A stretch of DNA of 64,000 nucleotides from Tritrichomonas musculus (GCA_039105265.1 JAPFFF010000005.1:6805501-6869500); one strand, 5' to 3'; shown: positions 43,856-53,329, counted from the stretch's first letter. Numbers and translations are program-made. Notes: generated from the letters alone by a model not told the origin.

Positions 43856-44329
43856 CGAAATAAAATTATTTAAGTATGAATCAAAACCGCTTTTTTTAAA
43901 TTATTTTTTGGTCAAAGAAAATTTTTCTAAAAAGTCAAAACAATCACGCTAATAAATGCTTCTCTTCTGGCGAATAAAACTAACAAATGCCATTTGTCAT
44001 GCGTACTATCAACTGAACATATATTATCATCATTATTTATTAATGGTAAATAATTCAAGATTATAACTTTTTTTCATATATTTAAAAGTAATTATAAAAA
44101 TCCTTATGCAAAATGATTAAAATGGATCAATTACTAATTAAGATATTAAAAGCTATAAAAAAAAAAAAATTATAAAATAGAAAAAAAAATATATACGTCA
44201 TATCCGAGCAAAATATGTTTACAAATTAGCTTGTAAAAATCAAATTTAAAGAAAAGAATAAGAATGTAAAAAATAAGTATCTTAATAAACAAAGTATTAG
44301 TATGGCCTAAAATAATTAATATTATCATA
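43856..44329. other. Intergenic spacer, no gene seen
   Basis: This 474-bp AT-rich stretch lies between the RPB3 start and the 3' end of the small minus-strand gene. A short open frame at 44170-44361 is hydrophobic, overlaps the neighbouring gene end and looks random. Confidence 0.5.
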
Positions 44330-44533
44330 TTAACGAGTCCCTTGACCAGATGCAATTGCATTTAATAATGATTCTGCTGAGCCTGGAACTTGTGAATCGA
44401 TTTTAATGAGTAAATTAGATAATTGAGCTAGTTGGGATTCAATTTGTTTATATTTTGGATCGCTTAACATTTTGCTAATTGCGGCGGCAAAACAATTTGA
44501 TGCTTTCATAGACTGTGATTGATTTTGTGACAT
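44330..44533 (-). CDS. Small helical protein, about 67 residues
   Basis: Short gene of uncertain status. The frame opens with an ATG at 44587 and has another at 44533. The latter gives a soluble 67-residue protein beginning MSQNQSQSMKASNCFAAAI and containing heptad-like LAQLSNLLIKI. The sequence composition is balanced and codons look coding, unlike the random frames nearby. It is not a family I recognise. AACTTTTTG at about 44646 lies upstream. Confidence 0.5.
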   Translation of the reverse strand: MSQNQSQSMKASNCFAAAISKMLSDPKYKQIESQLAQLSNLLIKIDSQVPGSAESLLNAIASGQGTR

Positions 44534-46758
44534 AAGCGTATAATTTTGAGACGTAAAGCAAAAAGTAATGAAATCGATTTTGTGCATATCCACTTTTTGA
44601 ATGAAAATTTTCTATGAGTTTATTCATAATTTGAAATAAAATATACAACTTTTTGTATCCATGTCAAAGTTCAAGAAAGATGATTAGCATTTAAAAAAAT
44701 CAATTTTATTGTTATCCTATTAATATTAGATTTTAAATATTATTAATATACAATCTATTAAATCTTTCTTTGACATGCTGTGCAATCTATCATATTAGAT
44801 TTCAGTGCAAGAAGGAGTTGTAACTCGCAAGGATTCATTGTTGTCCACTTAAACGTGAAATCTCTGACACTAATGTAGACCATCGTGCGCTCTAAGTGTC
44901 ATTTGTTCTTGGTTAACTGCTGTTAATATATAAGTCTTGCTCTGTTGCAATCTCTGTTTCATCATCTTGTATTTCAACTCTGTTTGTGCAACTAGAGAGG
45001 CAGTTGAAAGGCAGGGATTTCATTGCAAATCATCAGCATCGTAACTGTAGAACGCTCGGAGATGCAGTGCAGATGACGTCTTTACAATATATGCATTTGC
45101 AGTCGGTTAGGTTGAATAACTGGCAGGAATCATAATGAGTCTTGCAATTCGTCATGAACACTCCATGCAATCGACTTACGCTTGCAGTTAGCATCACAGT
45201 AGCAAGCCTGATTGTATAGAGTTTGGTAAATGCACTGGTAAATGGAATAAAAAGAGAAATTTAAATTTCAAAGATACTTGTGAAGAAGATGAATCCATCA
45301 AATTTGCATGCTAATTTTATCTGCTCATGTGCCTTACATTCATCGTATGCATTACTGAAATTCCTTGGTTCTGTGTTGGTAGAGCTAATGAAAAAATTTT
45401 GAAATGTATCTTTTGACTAGATTGAATTTCATGTTTCTGAGAATTGCCGCCAACATAAGCAGCAAAGCAAAGCGAAGGAGAGACTGATTATTCATGTTCT
45501 TGAAATTAATGTATTCACTGTTTAATTCTAAGAAAAACTTGAGAAATTTTAGAGATGTGAGATAATTTGGTTTCTGATTGGATCAAATGATCTGTGACCG
45601 ATGGTTGCTTTATAATTTTCTTAATCTCCAAATTCTACGGGTTGAATCAAAGATGTCTGAATATATTGTCAGATTTTATGAAATGTTGGTTGTATAATTG
45701 ACGCATAGTGAGTCAATTTTTGTAAAGCTCAAACCCCAAGAAAGAATAATCTGATAAGCTCAACGAGGAATCAAATTTAGGATGATTCAGTCAGTTCTTT
45801 GTTTTTCATATTAGACGGATTTTACAAAAGGACTTTCATTGAGTGTATTTGGAGAGGATGGTTTAAGATGTAAATGCAAATGATGCAAGTCTTCTTGCAT
45901 TTTTGCATTTACCAAATTTCAATAAGTTTATCCTTGTTCTCAAAGTAAATTCAAAGTTCCACCATCTTTTCTTTTTCAATCCTTTCAGATTTTTTTCTTA
46001 AGAATTATTTACGTGGTCGTTTGTTTTAACTGATTTGATCAGTGGTGCATTTAATGAACCAACTGAAATGCTTTTGCTATTTCGTTCTTTTTAATTTTCA
46101 TGATTTCTGTCATCTTTATAATTAATTTGCCTCCCTCGGACTGTTTCGAAAAAAAGAGTGCCAAATTTACCAATTCGATTAAAAAATTCAAGAATAATCT
46201 TAATTATCCTAAATTAAAGATTTTAACAGCTTTAATCAGCAAAATATTTAAAATTTCAGCATTGTCCATTGAAAGAGCTGTGCTAAATGACTCCCTAAAT
46301 ACTTTTTTCTTGTATTAAGACTTAATTTCATTAATAAGCAACAAAATCCTTTAAATTTGTCTGATCATGCTATTAATGGGAGGGGGTTAATGAAACTTCA
46401 ACATAAAGCAAATCATGAATTCAAACAACTTTAAAAAACGCAACTTTTCACCTTAATAAGTATTTATGTTGACATTAAATGCAAAAGAATTGAATTAATT
46501 ATTTGAAAAAAAAAAATTGGCTATGAAAAAAAGGTATGATTATGACGAGGTCTATTCTTTTGATTTTTTTTTTTTTTTTTCTAATAGAATTTTAAGTTAA
46601 TTCCAGCCAAAATGTATTTTAAATCAACAATTTATCATCATTTTGGTAGTTAAACGCTCTGTTGTAGTATACTATAAAACGATATACTACACTCTTTTAA
46701 TCTTTTTATTTTTACAACCTTTTTTCAAATTTGGTTTTATTTATATATAATGGTATCA
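44534..46758. other. Gene-poor 2.2 kb region with GC-richer core
   Basis: No intact gene is seen. From about 44,760 to 45,900 base composition is clearly less AT-rich than the other spacers, with coding-like texture broken by many stops (see the pseudogene entry). From about 46,300 it returns to ordinary AT-rich spacer with T runs. A 72-codon plus-strand frame at 46100-46318 is not convincing. Confidence 0.5.
44760..45430 (-). pseudogene. Possible decayed cysteine-rich protein gene
   Basis: On the minus strand several short open stretches in different frames share a biased, Cys-rich composition. Near 45,300-45,420 one reads NFSNAYDECKAHEQIKLACK. Near 45,180-45,240 one reads IYQCIYQTLYNQACYCDANC. 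Near 45,060-45,160 one reads THYDSCQLFNLTDCKCIYC. Near 44,960-45,030 one reads FNCLSSCTNRVEIQ, and near 44,760-44,850 another reads NPCELQLLLALKS. Stops and frame changes separate them. The higher GC and repeated cysteines suggest the remains of an extracellular Cys-rich protein gene (a host gene, not an element). No family is recognised. Chance open frames in moderately GC-rich spacer remain possible. Confidence 0.35.
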
Positions 46759-47610
46759 CTATTTCTTAGTTTTAAAAAAAGATTCTATTGGACGTTTTGG
46801 TATTTTTATATTTTTTTTCTTCTTTTTTGTTTCTGCGCTTTTGCTAGATGCTATTTTACTTTTATCTATTTTTTTTTGGTTTTGGTTATATAATGTTTCT
46901 ATTGGTGAAATTATTGGTGGTGAGGAATCTACAGAATTATATCTGCTTTGAGTCTCAGTTAATTTCTTGTGAGACTGTTTTTGTTGAATTAAATTATTTT
47001 GAAATGAATCAGGATAACGCTGCTGTAGCTCTATTTTTAGCATTTCTGCAATTGATGCTTTGATGTAATGTCTAATCATGTCAAAAGCCGATTCAACCAA
47101 ACAATTATTATTGAAAGCATTTACAGAGCTCTTTTCAATATTGGTATTATCATGTTTATATTGCTTTATTTCCTCCATATGCGAAACTAGCTTTGAAATT
47201 TGGATGCATAGCCAGTCAAGCATTTTTTTAGTATCAAGCGACCATACTGTGTAGCCACTAATCTTTGACTGCTGGCAAACCAAGTAAAAATAAGGCTTAA
47301 TGAGTAATTCGATCTGTTTTAAATCAGTATCATCAAAAAACCCATCAAGTGAATAAAATTCAGATTTTCTGTCGAGAATTAATGGCAACGCCAAAAACAA
47401 AGGATGAAACTCAACAGTTAGAAAGATCTTTCCATTTGAAATTACTTGTCGTGCAAATAGAAAAGAGGAAGGATTTCGATCAACTTCTAATAATTCGTAT
47501 ATCTTATTTGCTGAGACTAAGAAAGGTGATGGAGAATTAGTACGTGGATGCCTTATATAAAGAATTTGTGACTCTTTTTGGAAATTGGTTGGAAAAATAA
47601 ATATATTCAT
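46759..47610 (-). CDS. RNASEH2B: Ribonuclease H2 subunit B
   Basis: Protein of about 283 residues, the non-catalytic B subunit of RNase H2, the enzyme that removes ribonucleotides from genomic DNA and cleaves RNA-DNA hybrids. The ATG at 47610 is chosen; the frame extends seven codons to a TTG. The N-terminal triple-barrel part reads ILYIRHPRTNSPSPFLVS, then SFLFARQVISNGKIFLTVEFHPLFLALPLI, matching the family pattern RSWFIGxxVxxDGxLYxxTPxDPLFLLLP. The middle helical part has SLDTKKMLDWLCIQISKL, like the subunit's C-terminal winged-helix region. The last residues, RPIESFFKTKK, form a PCNA-interacting (PIP-type) motif as in human RNase H2B. A Lys-rich stretch before it may be a nuclear signal. 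Confidence 0.88.
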   Translation of the reverse strand: MNIFIFPTNFQKESQILYIRHPRTNSPSPFLVSANKIYELLEVDRNPSSFLFARQVISNGKIFLTVEFHPLFLALPLILDRKSEFYSLDGFFDDTDLKQIELLIKPYFYLVCQQSKISGYTVWSLDTKKMLDWLCIQISKLVSHMEEIKQYKHDNTNIEKSSVNAFNNNCLVESAFDMIRHYIKASIAEMLKIELQQRYPDSFQNNLIQQKQSHKKLTETQSRYNSVDSSPPIISPIETLYNQNQKKIDKSKIASSKSAETKKKKKNIKIPKRPIESFFKTKK

Positions 47611-47761
47611 GTAAAAATCATCATTGGTCAAATTCTTGAGATATTTGAATCATAATTCAAATAAATATAAAAACATATATTTAATTATAAATAGTAAAAA
47701 TATGATGTAATGGTGTTTCCATTTAAAAAAGGTTTAATAAGAAAATTATTCAATTAATTGA

Positions 47762-48880
47762 ATGATTTATAACAAGATTTTCAATAAAAAAATTACAATC
47801 ATGCCTGAAATTGCAGGTTTCTGTTTAGTTCTTGGAAATTTCCTTATTGCAATTTCATTTTTTGTTTTAATATACGCTATACTCTCTTCATTTGTTTCAG
47901 ACGAAACTCTTTTCGATCGAACTGTCCTTCCCTCCTCTGATCCACATAAACTTACATATTACATTGAACCTCCGCCGCAGCAAGTATCAGAAGCGAGAAT
48001 TTCCAACGACAATGAAAATGAAGACGTCAACATTAATAAAATCCCATATCCATCTGTTTTTGATGAGGCAAGTCTCTATGCTTCCTTCATTGTTCCTGCT
48101 TACAACGAAGAGAGTCGGCTGCCTACTATGCTTGACGAAACTATTGAATATCTCCAAAAGAGACGTAGAGCAGATCCCGTTAATTTCACATATGAAATCA
48201 TTATTGTTGATGATGGATCAAAAGATAATACTGCAAATGTTGCTTTAGAATATGCAAGAGAAAATAGTCAGCCAAACATGGAAATTCGATTATTAAGGCA
48301 GCCTGTTAATATGGGAAAAGGTGCTGCTATTCAAGCAGGATGCCTTCATGCTAGAGGTAAGTTAATATTGATGGTTGATGCTGATGGGGCAACGAAAATT
48401 GATGAATTTGGCGAGTTAGAAAATCGTCTTTTATCTTCGATTCAAACTATGAATAATAAGAAATGCATTGTTGTTGGGAGTAGGGCTCATATAGAAGAAG
48501 CATCTAAAGCTCAAAGAACAGTTTTACGCAAATTCCTCGGTTTAGGTTTTCATATCCTTGTATTGATCAGCGGTGTCCAAGGCGTTCATGATACACAGTG
48601 TGGATTTAAACTTTTCTCCAGGGAAGCAGCACGCTGGCTCTTTCCAAATCAGCACATACAAAGATGGTGCTTCGATCCAGAGTTACTTGTCATTGGCAGA
48701 AAAAAAAATGCTACAATAATTGAGGTTCCTGTTGAATGGAATGAAATTGAAGGATCAAAAATGAAGATTACAGGAATGATAAAGATGGCAATTGATTTAA
48801 TGCAAATCGCAATATTTCATAGAACTGGTTTATGGTCAATTAAATGGAAAGGAAGTGTTCCACCTGATACCGATGAATGA
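47762..48880 (+). CDS. ALG5: Dolichyl-phosphate beta-glucosyltransferase (ALG5)
   Basis: ER membrane GT2 glycosyltransferase of 372 residues that makes dolichyl-phosphate-glucose from UDP-glucose for lipid-linked oligosaccharide synthesis. One membrane helix near residues 16-46 anchors it. The GT2 domain starts at [14 protein letters not shown] (about 110). It has [30 protein letters not shown], the metal-binding [22 protein letters not shown] and RWCFDPELL, all typical of ALG5. A second in-frame ATG (codon 14, at 47801) could be the start, giving an N-terminus right at the membrane helix. T. vaginalis is known for truncated N-glycan precursors, so the presence of a DPG synthase-like gene in a relative deserves a note. 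Confidence 0.92.
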   Translation: MIYNKIFNKKITIMPEIAGFCLVLGNFLIAISFFVLIYAILSSFVSDETLFDRTVLPSSDPHKLTYYIEPPPQQVSEARISNDNENEDVNINKIPYPSVFDEASLYASFIVPAYNEESRLPTMLDETIEYLQKRRRADPVNFTYEIIIVDDGSKDNTANVALEYARENSQPNMEIRLLRQPVNMGKGAAIQAGCLHARGKLILMVDADGATKIDEFGELENRLLSSIQTMNNKKCIVVGSRAHIEEASKAQRTVLRKFLGLGFHILVLISGVQGVHDTQCGFKLFSREAARWLFPNQHIQRWCFDPELLVIGRKKNATIIEVPVEWNEIEGSKMKITGMIKMAIDLMQIAIFHRTGLWSIKWKGSVPPDTDE

Positions 48881-49022
48881 AGCATTTTGTATTAAATTGA
48901 TATGATGCAGTCTTAATTGTTTTAAAATTTTATAAAATTTAATCTTCCTATTTAAAAATTTAAAAAAAATCGTTTTTTATTATCTGGTCGGATGAATATA
49001 TATTCAAAACCAAATATGTATT

Positions 49023-49400
49023 ATGAATAATACAATAACTGTTGCTACATTTCTCAGTACTTTAAAAGCTGAAGTTAGAGCAACGCAAGAAGCAAGGCGA
49101 ACAATTACATCAGATGCAGTTCAATCAGAGCAGCAATATCATGATGCTGTTCAAACTGCGCATTATGTCGTTGGTTCTCGAGTTCCTTCAAGAACATCAA
49201 CAATTTCTCAAAGTAGCACTCTGAGGAGTAAAACTGTAGGAGCGACCAGAACTTTTGGAACTGCAATATCTGATATTACTCAAAGAGATACTTCAAACAC
49301 AGCTGTTCCAGTCACGAAAAAAGAAGAATTTCATGTTTACTTCGATCCAGAACAGGATCTTGACGCATTGATGGAGTATAAGCCAAAAAGAAGCCCATAA
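49023..49400 (+). CDS. Small Ser/Thr-rich protein of unknown function
   Basis: Protein of 125 residues, not recognised. A helical N-terminus (TFLSTLKAEVRATQEARRTI) is followed by a Ser/Thr/Arg-rich linker and an acidic end with EFHVYFDPEQDLDALMEY, which resembles a short linear interaction segment. No membrane or signal segment is present. Balanced composition and an ATG start after a 140-bp spacer support a real gene. Confidence 0.6.
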   Translation: MNNTITVATFLSTLKAEVRATQEARRTITSDAVQSEQQYHDAVQTAHYVVGSRVPSRTSTISQSSTLRSKTVGATRTFGTAISDITQRDTSNTAVPVTKKEEFHVYFDPEQDLDALMEYKPKRSP

Positions 49401-50067
49401 TTATTTTTTGTATACATTATATATTTTTATTATGGTATACCAAATTTACGAAAAGATGATTATTCGATTCCTCCACCTTGTCTACAATCAAACTGTTTAT
49501 ATATAATTTGAAAACTTTTTGAAATTTGTTTTACTCGATATTCATATATATGCTAGTTTGTAATATTACAATAACTTTCTTACATTATTTATATAACAGC
49601 AAATAAATCTAATTATTAAAATTCAGCAAGCTATTGATTCAAATTGTAATTATATGATTTATGACGAGATCAAAAAATGTCTATAAATTTGCCATATTTA
49701 AAATATTTTAAATGATATGTCGTCTTTACCATGATTTATATTTAATATTTGGATGAAATTTTTAATCACATTTAGCATTTAATTGAGTTACAGTATATAG
49801 ATCATTAGTAACTAAAATATATTTTGAAAATCATTAAAAATTGATTTGTTTATTACTAATAATAAAAAAGACACGAAGTCCTTAAAAATAATAAAGACAC
49901 GAAGTCTTATCAAAAACCATTGAGACTGTATGTTTGTAAAAAGTGAAACGATTTTTGTCAAATAAATAAAAAGACACGAAGTCATTGTTACATCCAAAAA
50001 AAAAAATCTGGATATAACATGCAATAATAAAAAGAAAATAGACGCGAAGTCTTAATTGTAAAAAAAA
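49401..50067. other. Convergent intergenic region with mini-hairpin repeats
   Basis: This 667-bp region lies between the 3' ends of two convergent genes. The first half is plain AT-rich spacer, with GAAAACTTTTTGAAAT at about 49508. The second half carries four copies of a short hairpin word, annotated separately. Confidence 0.6.
49868..50053 (-). repeat. Four copies of AAGAC-TTCGT-GTCTT mini-hairpin in probable 3' UTR
   Basis: The word AAGACACGAAGTC occurs at 49868-49880, 49894-49906 and 49971-49983, and a variant (TAGACGCGAAGTCTT) at about 50039-50053. In the best copy the five-base arms AAGAC and GTCTT are perfect complements around a five-base loop, which reads TTCGT on the minus strand. 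All four lie within 200 bp after the stop codon of the CDK-like kinase gene on the minus strand, probably inside its 3' UTR. The sequence between copies is not conserved, so this is not a simple tandem duplication. A role in mRNA stability, localisation or termination is possible. Confidence 0.7.
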
Positions 50068-51465
50068 TTAAAATAAATCAATTTCTGGAGGTGTAATTTT
50101 GTCTGGACGGAGTAAATCAAGTGTTAATTTTTTGTTGTTAGATAATGTAGGAGCATGAACATCATGCTTGGCATTCTGAACAATAAGCTTTTTTTCTAAA
50201 ATAGTCAATAAACTGCTGCTGTTTTTTCCATTTCTAATTGAGAGAGATAAAGATGAAGAATTTGAAAAAGTTTGATCACCTTCTGAAGGAGAAGATGAAG
50301 AAAAATTTGATAATAAGCAAGTTAATAACTTCTGTTCTTGATTTTGTTGATCAGTTTGATTTAATGTCTTCAAAATAGGCGATGATAATGAGTAAGATGG
50401 TGCAGCTAAAAAAGAGTGATGAAGAGCGTCAAAAACAGTTATCCGTTTTTTTGGGTTAAGTTGTAGCATTAGCATTAAAAGATCTTTCATTGGATGAAAA
50501 GGAGATGGTAATTCTGAATCAAGCAATTCACTTAAAATGCTTTCATGTTTTGGCATTGCTGAAACTAAATATGCATTTGGGATGTCAGTCCAAATCTCAT
50601 TGCTTGGTGTCCCACATATTTCTAATATTGCGTTAAGTTGAGCAAACTCGGAGAATGCTGCTTCATTCAACTGATGAGGTATTTTGTGATGGTTTGATTC
50701 ATTTAGTCCTGCGTGAAAAAGAACTTTGCCTGTGATCATTTCAAAAAATAAGCAACCTAAGCTCCATACATCAATGGATTGGTCATAATTGGTGCTTCCA
50801 AGAAGCAATTCTGGAGCCCTATATGAAAGGGTCGTAACTCTGGGAGTGAGCTTACGAGATGATCGTGTATTTTTTAGTTTCATCAGATTTCTTGACAAGC
50901 CAAAATCAGCTACTTTAATGGAACCAAAATAAAAATTGTCACCTAGTTTGTCAAATTTCAGTAAAATGTTAGAAGGCTTAATGTCACGATGAACAAAGCC
51001 TTTTGAATGTAAAGTGAATATCCCTAAGAGTATTTGTCGCATATAATCACGAATTTGTTCGTAAATTATATTATCTTCATTAATATACTTTGGAAATGAA
51101 ATGGGAGAATTAAATAGAGGGAAATTATTGGAGAAGTATTTATTCTGTATCATTTCACTTAAATCACAGTTACATAGCTCAAGTACTAAGTAAAAACAGT
51201 TATCTTTGTGGCAACGAAAGATTGAATGAAGAGATAAAATATTATTGCAATCGCATAGTGAACGAAGACATTCAGCTTCTCTAAAAAAAGAAGGAGGAGT
51301 TGCTTGACGTACATCAAATGTCTTAACCTTCTTTAAAGCATATATCTGCCCAGATGATTTTTCACGAACCTTATAAACATTTCCATAGCCTCCTTTGCCA
51401 ATCTCCTCAATAACTTCATAGAGGTCCCCCATTGTTATTCCCCCTGGGTCGGGGTTTTGAATCAT
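50068..51465 (-). CDS. CDK-like (CMGC) protein kinase
   Basis: Ser/Thr kinase of 465 residues. Visible motifs are the glycine loop IGKGGYGNVYKV, YALKKVK, a helix-C segment TPPSFFREAECLRSL in place of PSTAIRE, HRDIKPSNIL, DFGLSR, and TTLSYRAPELLLG (CMGC-type APE with the YRAPE arginine). Further on are SIDVWSLGCLFFEMITGKVLF, ICGTPSNEIW and LNPKKRITVFDALHHSF. Two inserts are present, about 25 residues after the hinge (FSNNFPLFNSP) and about 20 in the CMGC insert region. The pattern is closest to CDK11/CDK10/CDK12-type kinases, but the subgroup is uncertain. The 100-residue tail is Ser-rich and disordered. A cyclin partner would be needed; one cyclin-fold gene is at 21.5 kb. Confidence 0.9.
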   Translation of the reverse strand: MIQNPDPGGITMGDLYEVIEEIGKGGYGNVYKVREKSSGQIYALKKVKTFDVRQATPPSFFREAECLRSLCDCNNILSLHSIFRCHKDNCFYLVLELCNCDLSEMIQNKYFSNNFPLFNSPISFPKYINEDNIIYEQIRDYMRQILLGIFTLHSKGFVHRDIKPSNILLKFDKLGDNFYFGSIKVADFGLSRNLMKLKNTRSSRKLTPRVTTLSYRAPELLLGSTNYDQSIDVWSLGCLFFEMITGKVLFHAGLNESNHHKIPHQLNEAAFSEFAQLNAILEICGTPSNEIWTDIPNAYLVSAMPKHESILSELLDSELPSPFHPMKDLLMLMLQLNPKKRITVFDALHHSFLAAPSYSLSSPILKTLNQTDQQNQEQKLLTCLLSNFSSSSPSEGDQTFSNSSSLSLSIRNGKNSSSLLTILEKKLIVQNAKHDVHAPTLSNNKKLTLDLLRPDKITPPEIDLF

Positions 51466-52073
51466 TTGTCACCTTATGCTATGTTTATAAAATAAGTTCA
51501 AAAATTGTTTAATATCAAATTTTAAATGGAAGTTATCTGCATTACTATCTAAGAAATTAATTAAATTAATATTGATATAAAGATAATATTCAAGTATATA
51601 TATGTATATTTATTTATTTATCTTAAATTCTTTTATTTAAATGAAGAAAAGAGATAATTCATTTTTTTTTTGATGTGAATAGAAAAATACTCAATTTTTA
51701 ATATAAACCAACTGACCAAATTTAAAGATTGAATAACATCAAATATTTGAGATTACAAAATAAAATATCTATATAAATACTAGATATACTTCAAGCAAAA
51801 GTATTTTTATAAATATTAGATATAAAGCAATGATGTTTATTGATATTAGAAGAGAGAAGGAAGCGAACTTTTTGTTAAAGGTTACCAAAGCTTAAAATAA
51901 AGTTATTCCAAAAAAGATAAGTCACCGTATTTAAAGAGTTCAACTTTTTATAGAATTTCTATTAAAACACGTTGGAAAGAGATGTATCGTTTTTATAATA
52001 GCTTTACCCTGATCTCGCTTAAAATGGTAATTTTTTAAAAATTTTACGGTTAACTTTAATTTTTCATTTTTGT
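51466..52073. other. Host flank between CDK-like gene and the Maverick terminus
   Basis: This 608-bp AT-rich stretch lies upstream of the CDK-like gene (its start is at 51465). It ends in TTTTGT at 52068-52073, which could be one copy of the 6-bp target duplication that Polintons make. The other copy is outside the window. No gene is seen. Confidence 0.5.
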
Positions 52074-52332
52074 AGTAGTATATACGAGTCGGTTTCCGCT
52101 GGGGCTGGCACCCCACGCGTCAACACGAACTCGTCATAAAAGAAAAAAAAGAAAAAGAAAAGAAAAATAAAAAAAAAAAAAATCTTCTTCTTCTTTTCAT
52201 GTTATCCCACCCACCCACCTCAACGCCTACCATCTATGAAACGGCACAGGTACCCCACCCCACAACCGCCCATCTATGAAACGGCACAGGTACCAGCCCC
52301 GAGAATCTCGTACCTACTACAACAAAAATTAA
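52074..52332. repeat. Terminal region of the Maverick element with foldback and 40-bp direct repeats
   Basis: The terminal segment is much more GC-rich than the flank and contains C-rich runs and a CTT-rich stretch. A 24-base word, CATCTATGAAACGGCACAGG followed by TACC, occurs at 52231-52254 and again at 52271-52294, a 40-bp period. The outer edge (TTGTAGTAGTATATACGAG at about 52071) and the inner edge (CTCGTACCTACTACAA at about 52308) are imperfect inverted copies. GGGGCTGG(C/T)ACC also occurs in inverted orientation inside each. Such subterminal repeats are usual for transposase or integrase binding sites. Confidence 0.75.
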
Positions 52333-52343
52333 AATAAAAGAAG

Positions 52344-52691
52344 TTAGATTTTACTAAGTAGTTCTTCTATATGAGGTAGTTCAGCATTAGTTTGAACACC
52401 TACATCCCAAAGGTCTTCAGTTTGAACACCTATCTCTTTATATTCATAGGGAATAAAATGACACTCTGTCACTATAAACATTTCTTCTTCTTCTTCTTGA
52501 TGTTCCTTATAGTTTTTATACAAGCCCACTCGCTTTTTTTTCTTTGGGAACTTGGTAATGTTTCTTTCTTTGTCATCAAGAGGATAATGACGAGGTTCAT
52601 TATTATCAATTCTATCAACAATGATTTTCCCCCACTTGTTCATACGAAAATAAAAATGAAATGAATCATTTAAAAAGTGAGTAAATGTCAT
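52344..52691 (-). CDS. Maverick small protein with two GVQT motifs
   Basis: Element-encoded protein of about 115 residues with no recognised family. The start is the ATG at 52691; the frame runs upstream only to a GTG. The middle is basic (KKKKRVGLYKNYKEH) followed by an acidic run, and the C-terminus carries IGVQTEDL (about 87-94) and VGVQTNAE (about 97-104). These two short motifs ten residues apart resemble dynein light chain LC8 ligands and recur in other proteins of this element. The gene diverges from the HNH gene, and the two start codons overlap. Confidence 0.7.
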   Translation of the reverse strand: MTFTHFLNDSFHFYFRMNKWGKIIVDRIDNNEPRHYPLDDKERNITKFPKKKKRVGLYKNYKEHQEEEEEMFIVTECHFIPYEYKEIGVQTEDLWDVGVQTNAELPHIEELLSKI

Positions 52692-53020
52692 TTGTGCCAC
52701 TCAAAGGCTTTACTAACGACTATGAGATACTGAATAGGTACCCCTTTACTATAAGACGTAAGAGTAATCATTTTATATGCAAAGATGCAAAACATATAAA
52801 GGGGTATATACGAGTATGTCTAAATGGCAACTACTACTTGAAACATGTACTTATAGCAAGACAGTTCATACCTAATGATGACCCACAACATAAAATAGAG
52901 GTAGACCATATCAATAGGAATAGGGCTGACTACCATCTAAGCAACTTAAGATGGGTAACCCCAACTGATAGTAACTATAACAGGGATATGCCCAAAATTA
53001 TAAATGCGAGGGCAGATTAG
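52685..53020 (+). CDS. HNH endonuclease-like protein of the Maverick element
   Basis: Protein of 111 residues with an HNH-type nuclease core: KHVLIARQFIPNDD, then IEVDHINRNRADYHLSNLRWVT, the usual HNH_3 pattern (VDHxNxxxxDNRxxNLRxxT). The N-terminal part may be a NUMOD-like DNA-binding region. HNH proteins of this class are free-standing homing-type endonucleases common in phages and large viruses; here it sits beside the left terminus. The role in the element is unknown. Confidence 0.8.
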   Translation: MSFVPLKGFTNDYEILNRYPFTIRRKSNHFICKDAKHIKGYIRVCLNGNYYLKHVLIARQFIPNDDPQHKIEVDHINRNRADYHLSNLRWVTPTDSNYNRDMPKIINARAD

Positions 53021-53261
53021 ATATTTGGTACTCTAAGAACTCAAAGGCAAAATGTTCTATTTGGTCGATAAATTCCAAATCACCATCTTTCATCATTACA
53101 CCAAGAAATTCAGGTTCGAAATACTCAGCAGCTAACTCTTTTATCTTATTAATTAAAATATTACATACTCCCTCATTAGTCTCACATCTATAATCATAGA
53201 GGTAAGATACTATTTTATAGAGGATATATATACGCTCTTTTATGGTCATGAAATAAGCCAT
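52998..53261 (-). CDS. Maverick small orphan protein
   Basis: Protein of 87 residues, not recognised. A helical N-terminal part (TIKERIYILYKIVSYLYDY) is followed by acidic helices. The ATG at 53261 has the TAAATG context seen at several genes of the element. It overlaps the 3' end of the HNH gene by about 20 bp, tail to tail. Confidence 0.6.
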   Translation of the reverse strand: MAYFMTIKERIYILYKIVSYLYDYRCETNEGVCNILINKIKELAAEYFEPEFLGVMMKDGDLEFIDQIEHFAFEFLEYQISNLPSHL

Positions 53262-53329
53262 TTATACAGAAATAAAAAAAAAATGAAATAAACAACATCT
53301 TCTTCTTCTTTCTTTTATTTGATTTTTAA

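Noticed and set aside
44170-44361. Hydrophobic 63-codon minus-strand frame
   Set aside because: It overlaps the end of the small gene at 44330 and has random AT-rich composition.
46100-46318. 72-codon plus-strand frame
   Set aside because: Composition is that of AT-rich spacer, and no motif or promoter-like sequence supports it.
49812-50024. Minus-strand frame of 70 codons over the mini-hairpins
   Set aside because: It is Phe/Ile/Leu-rich as expected from AT-rich spacer. The repeats are better explained as RNA hairpins, since their spacing does not keep one frame.
1-52073. Spliceosomal introns in host genes
   Set aside because: I looked for the trichomonad pattern (GTATGT start, ACTAACACACAG end) and noticed none; the recognised genes are open throughout apart from the one homopolymer shift.
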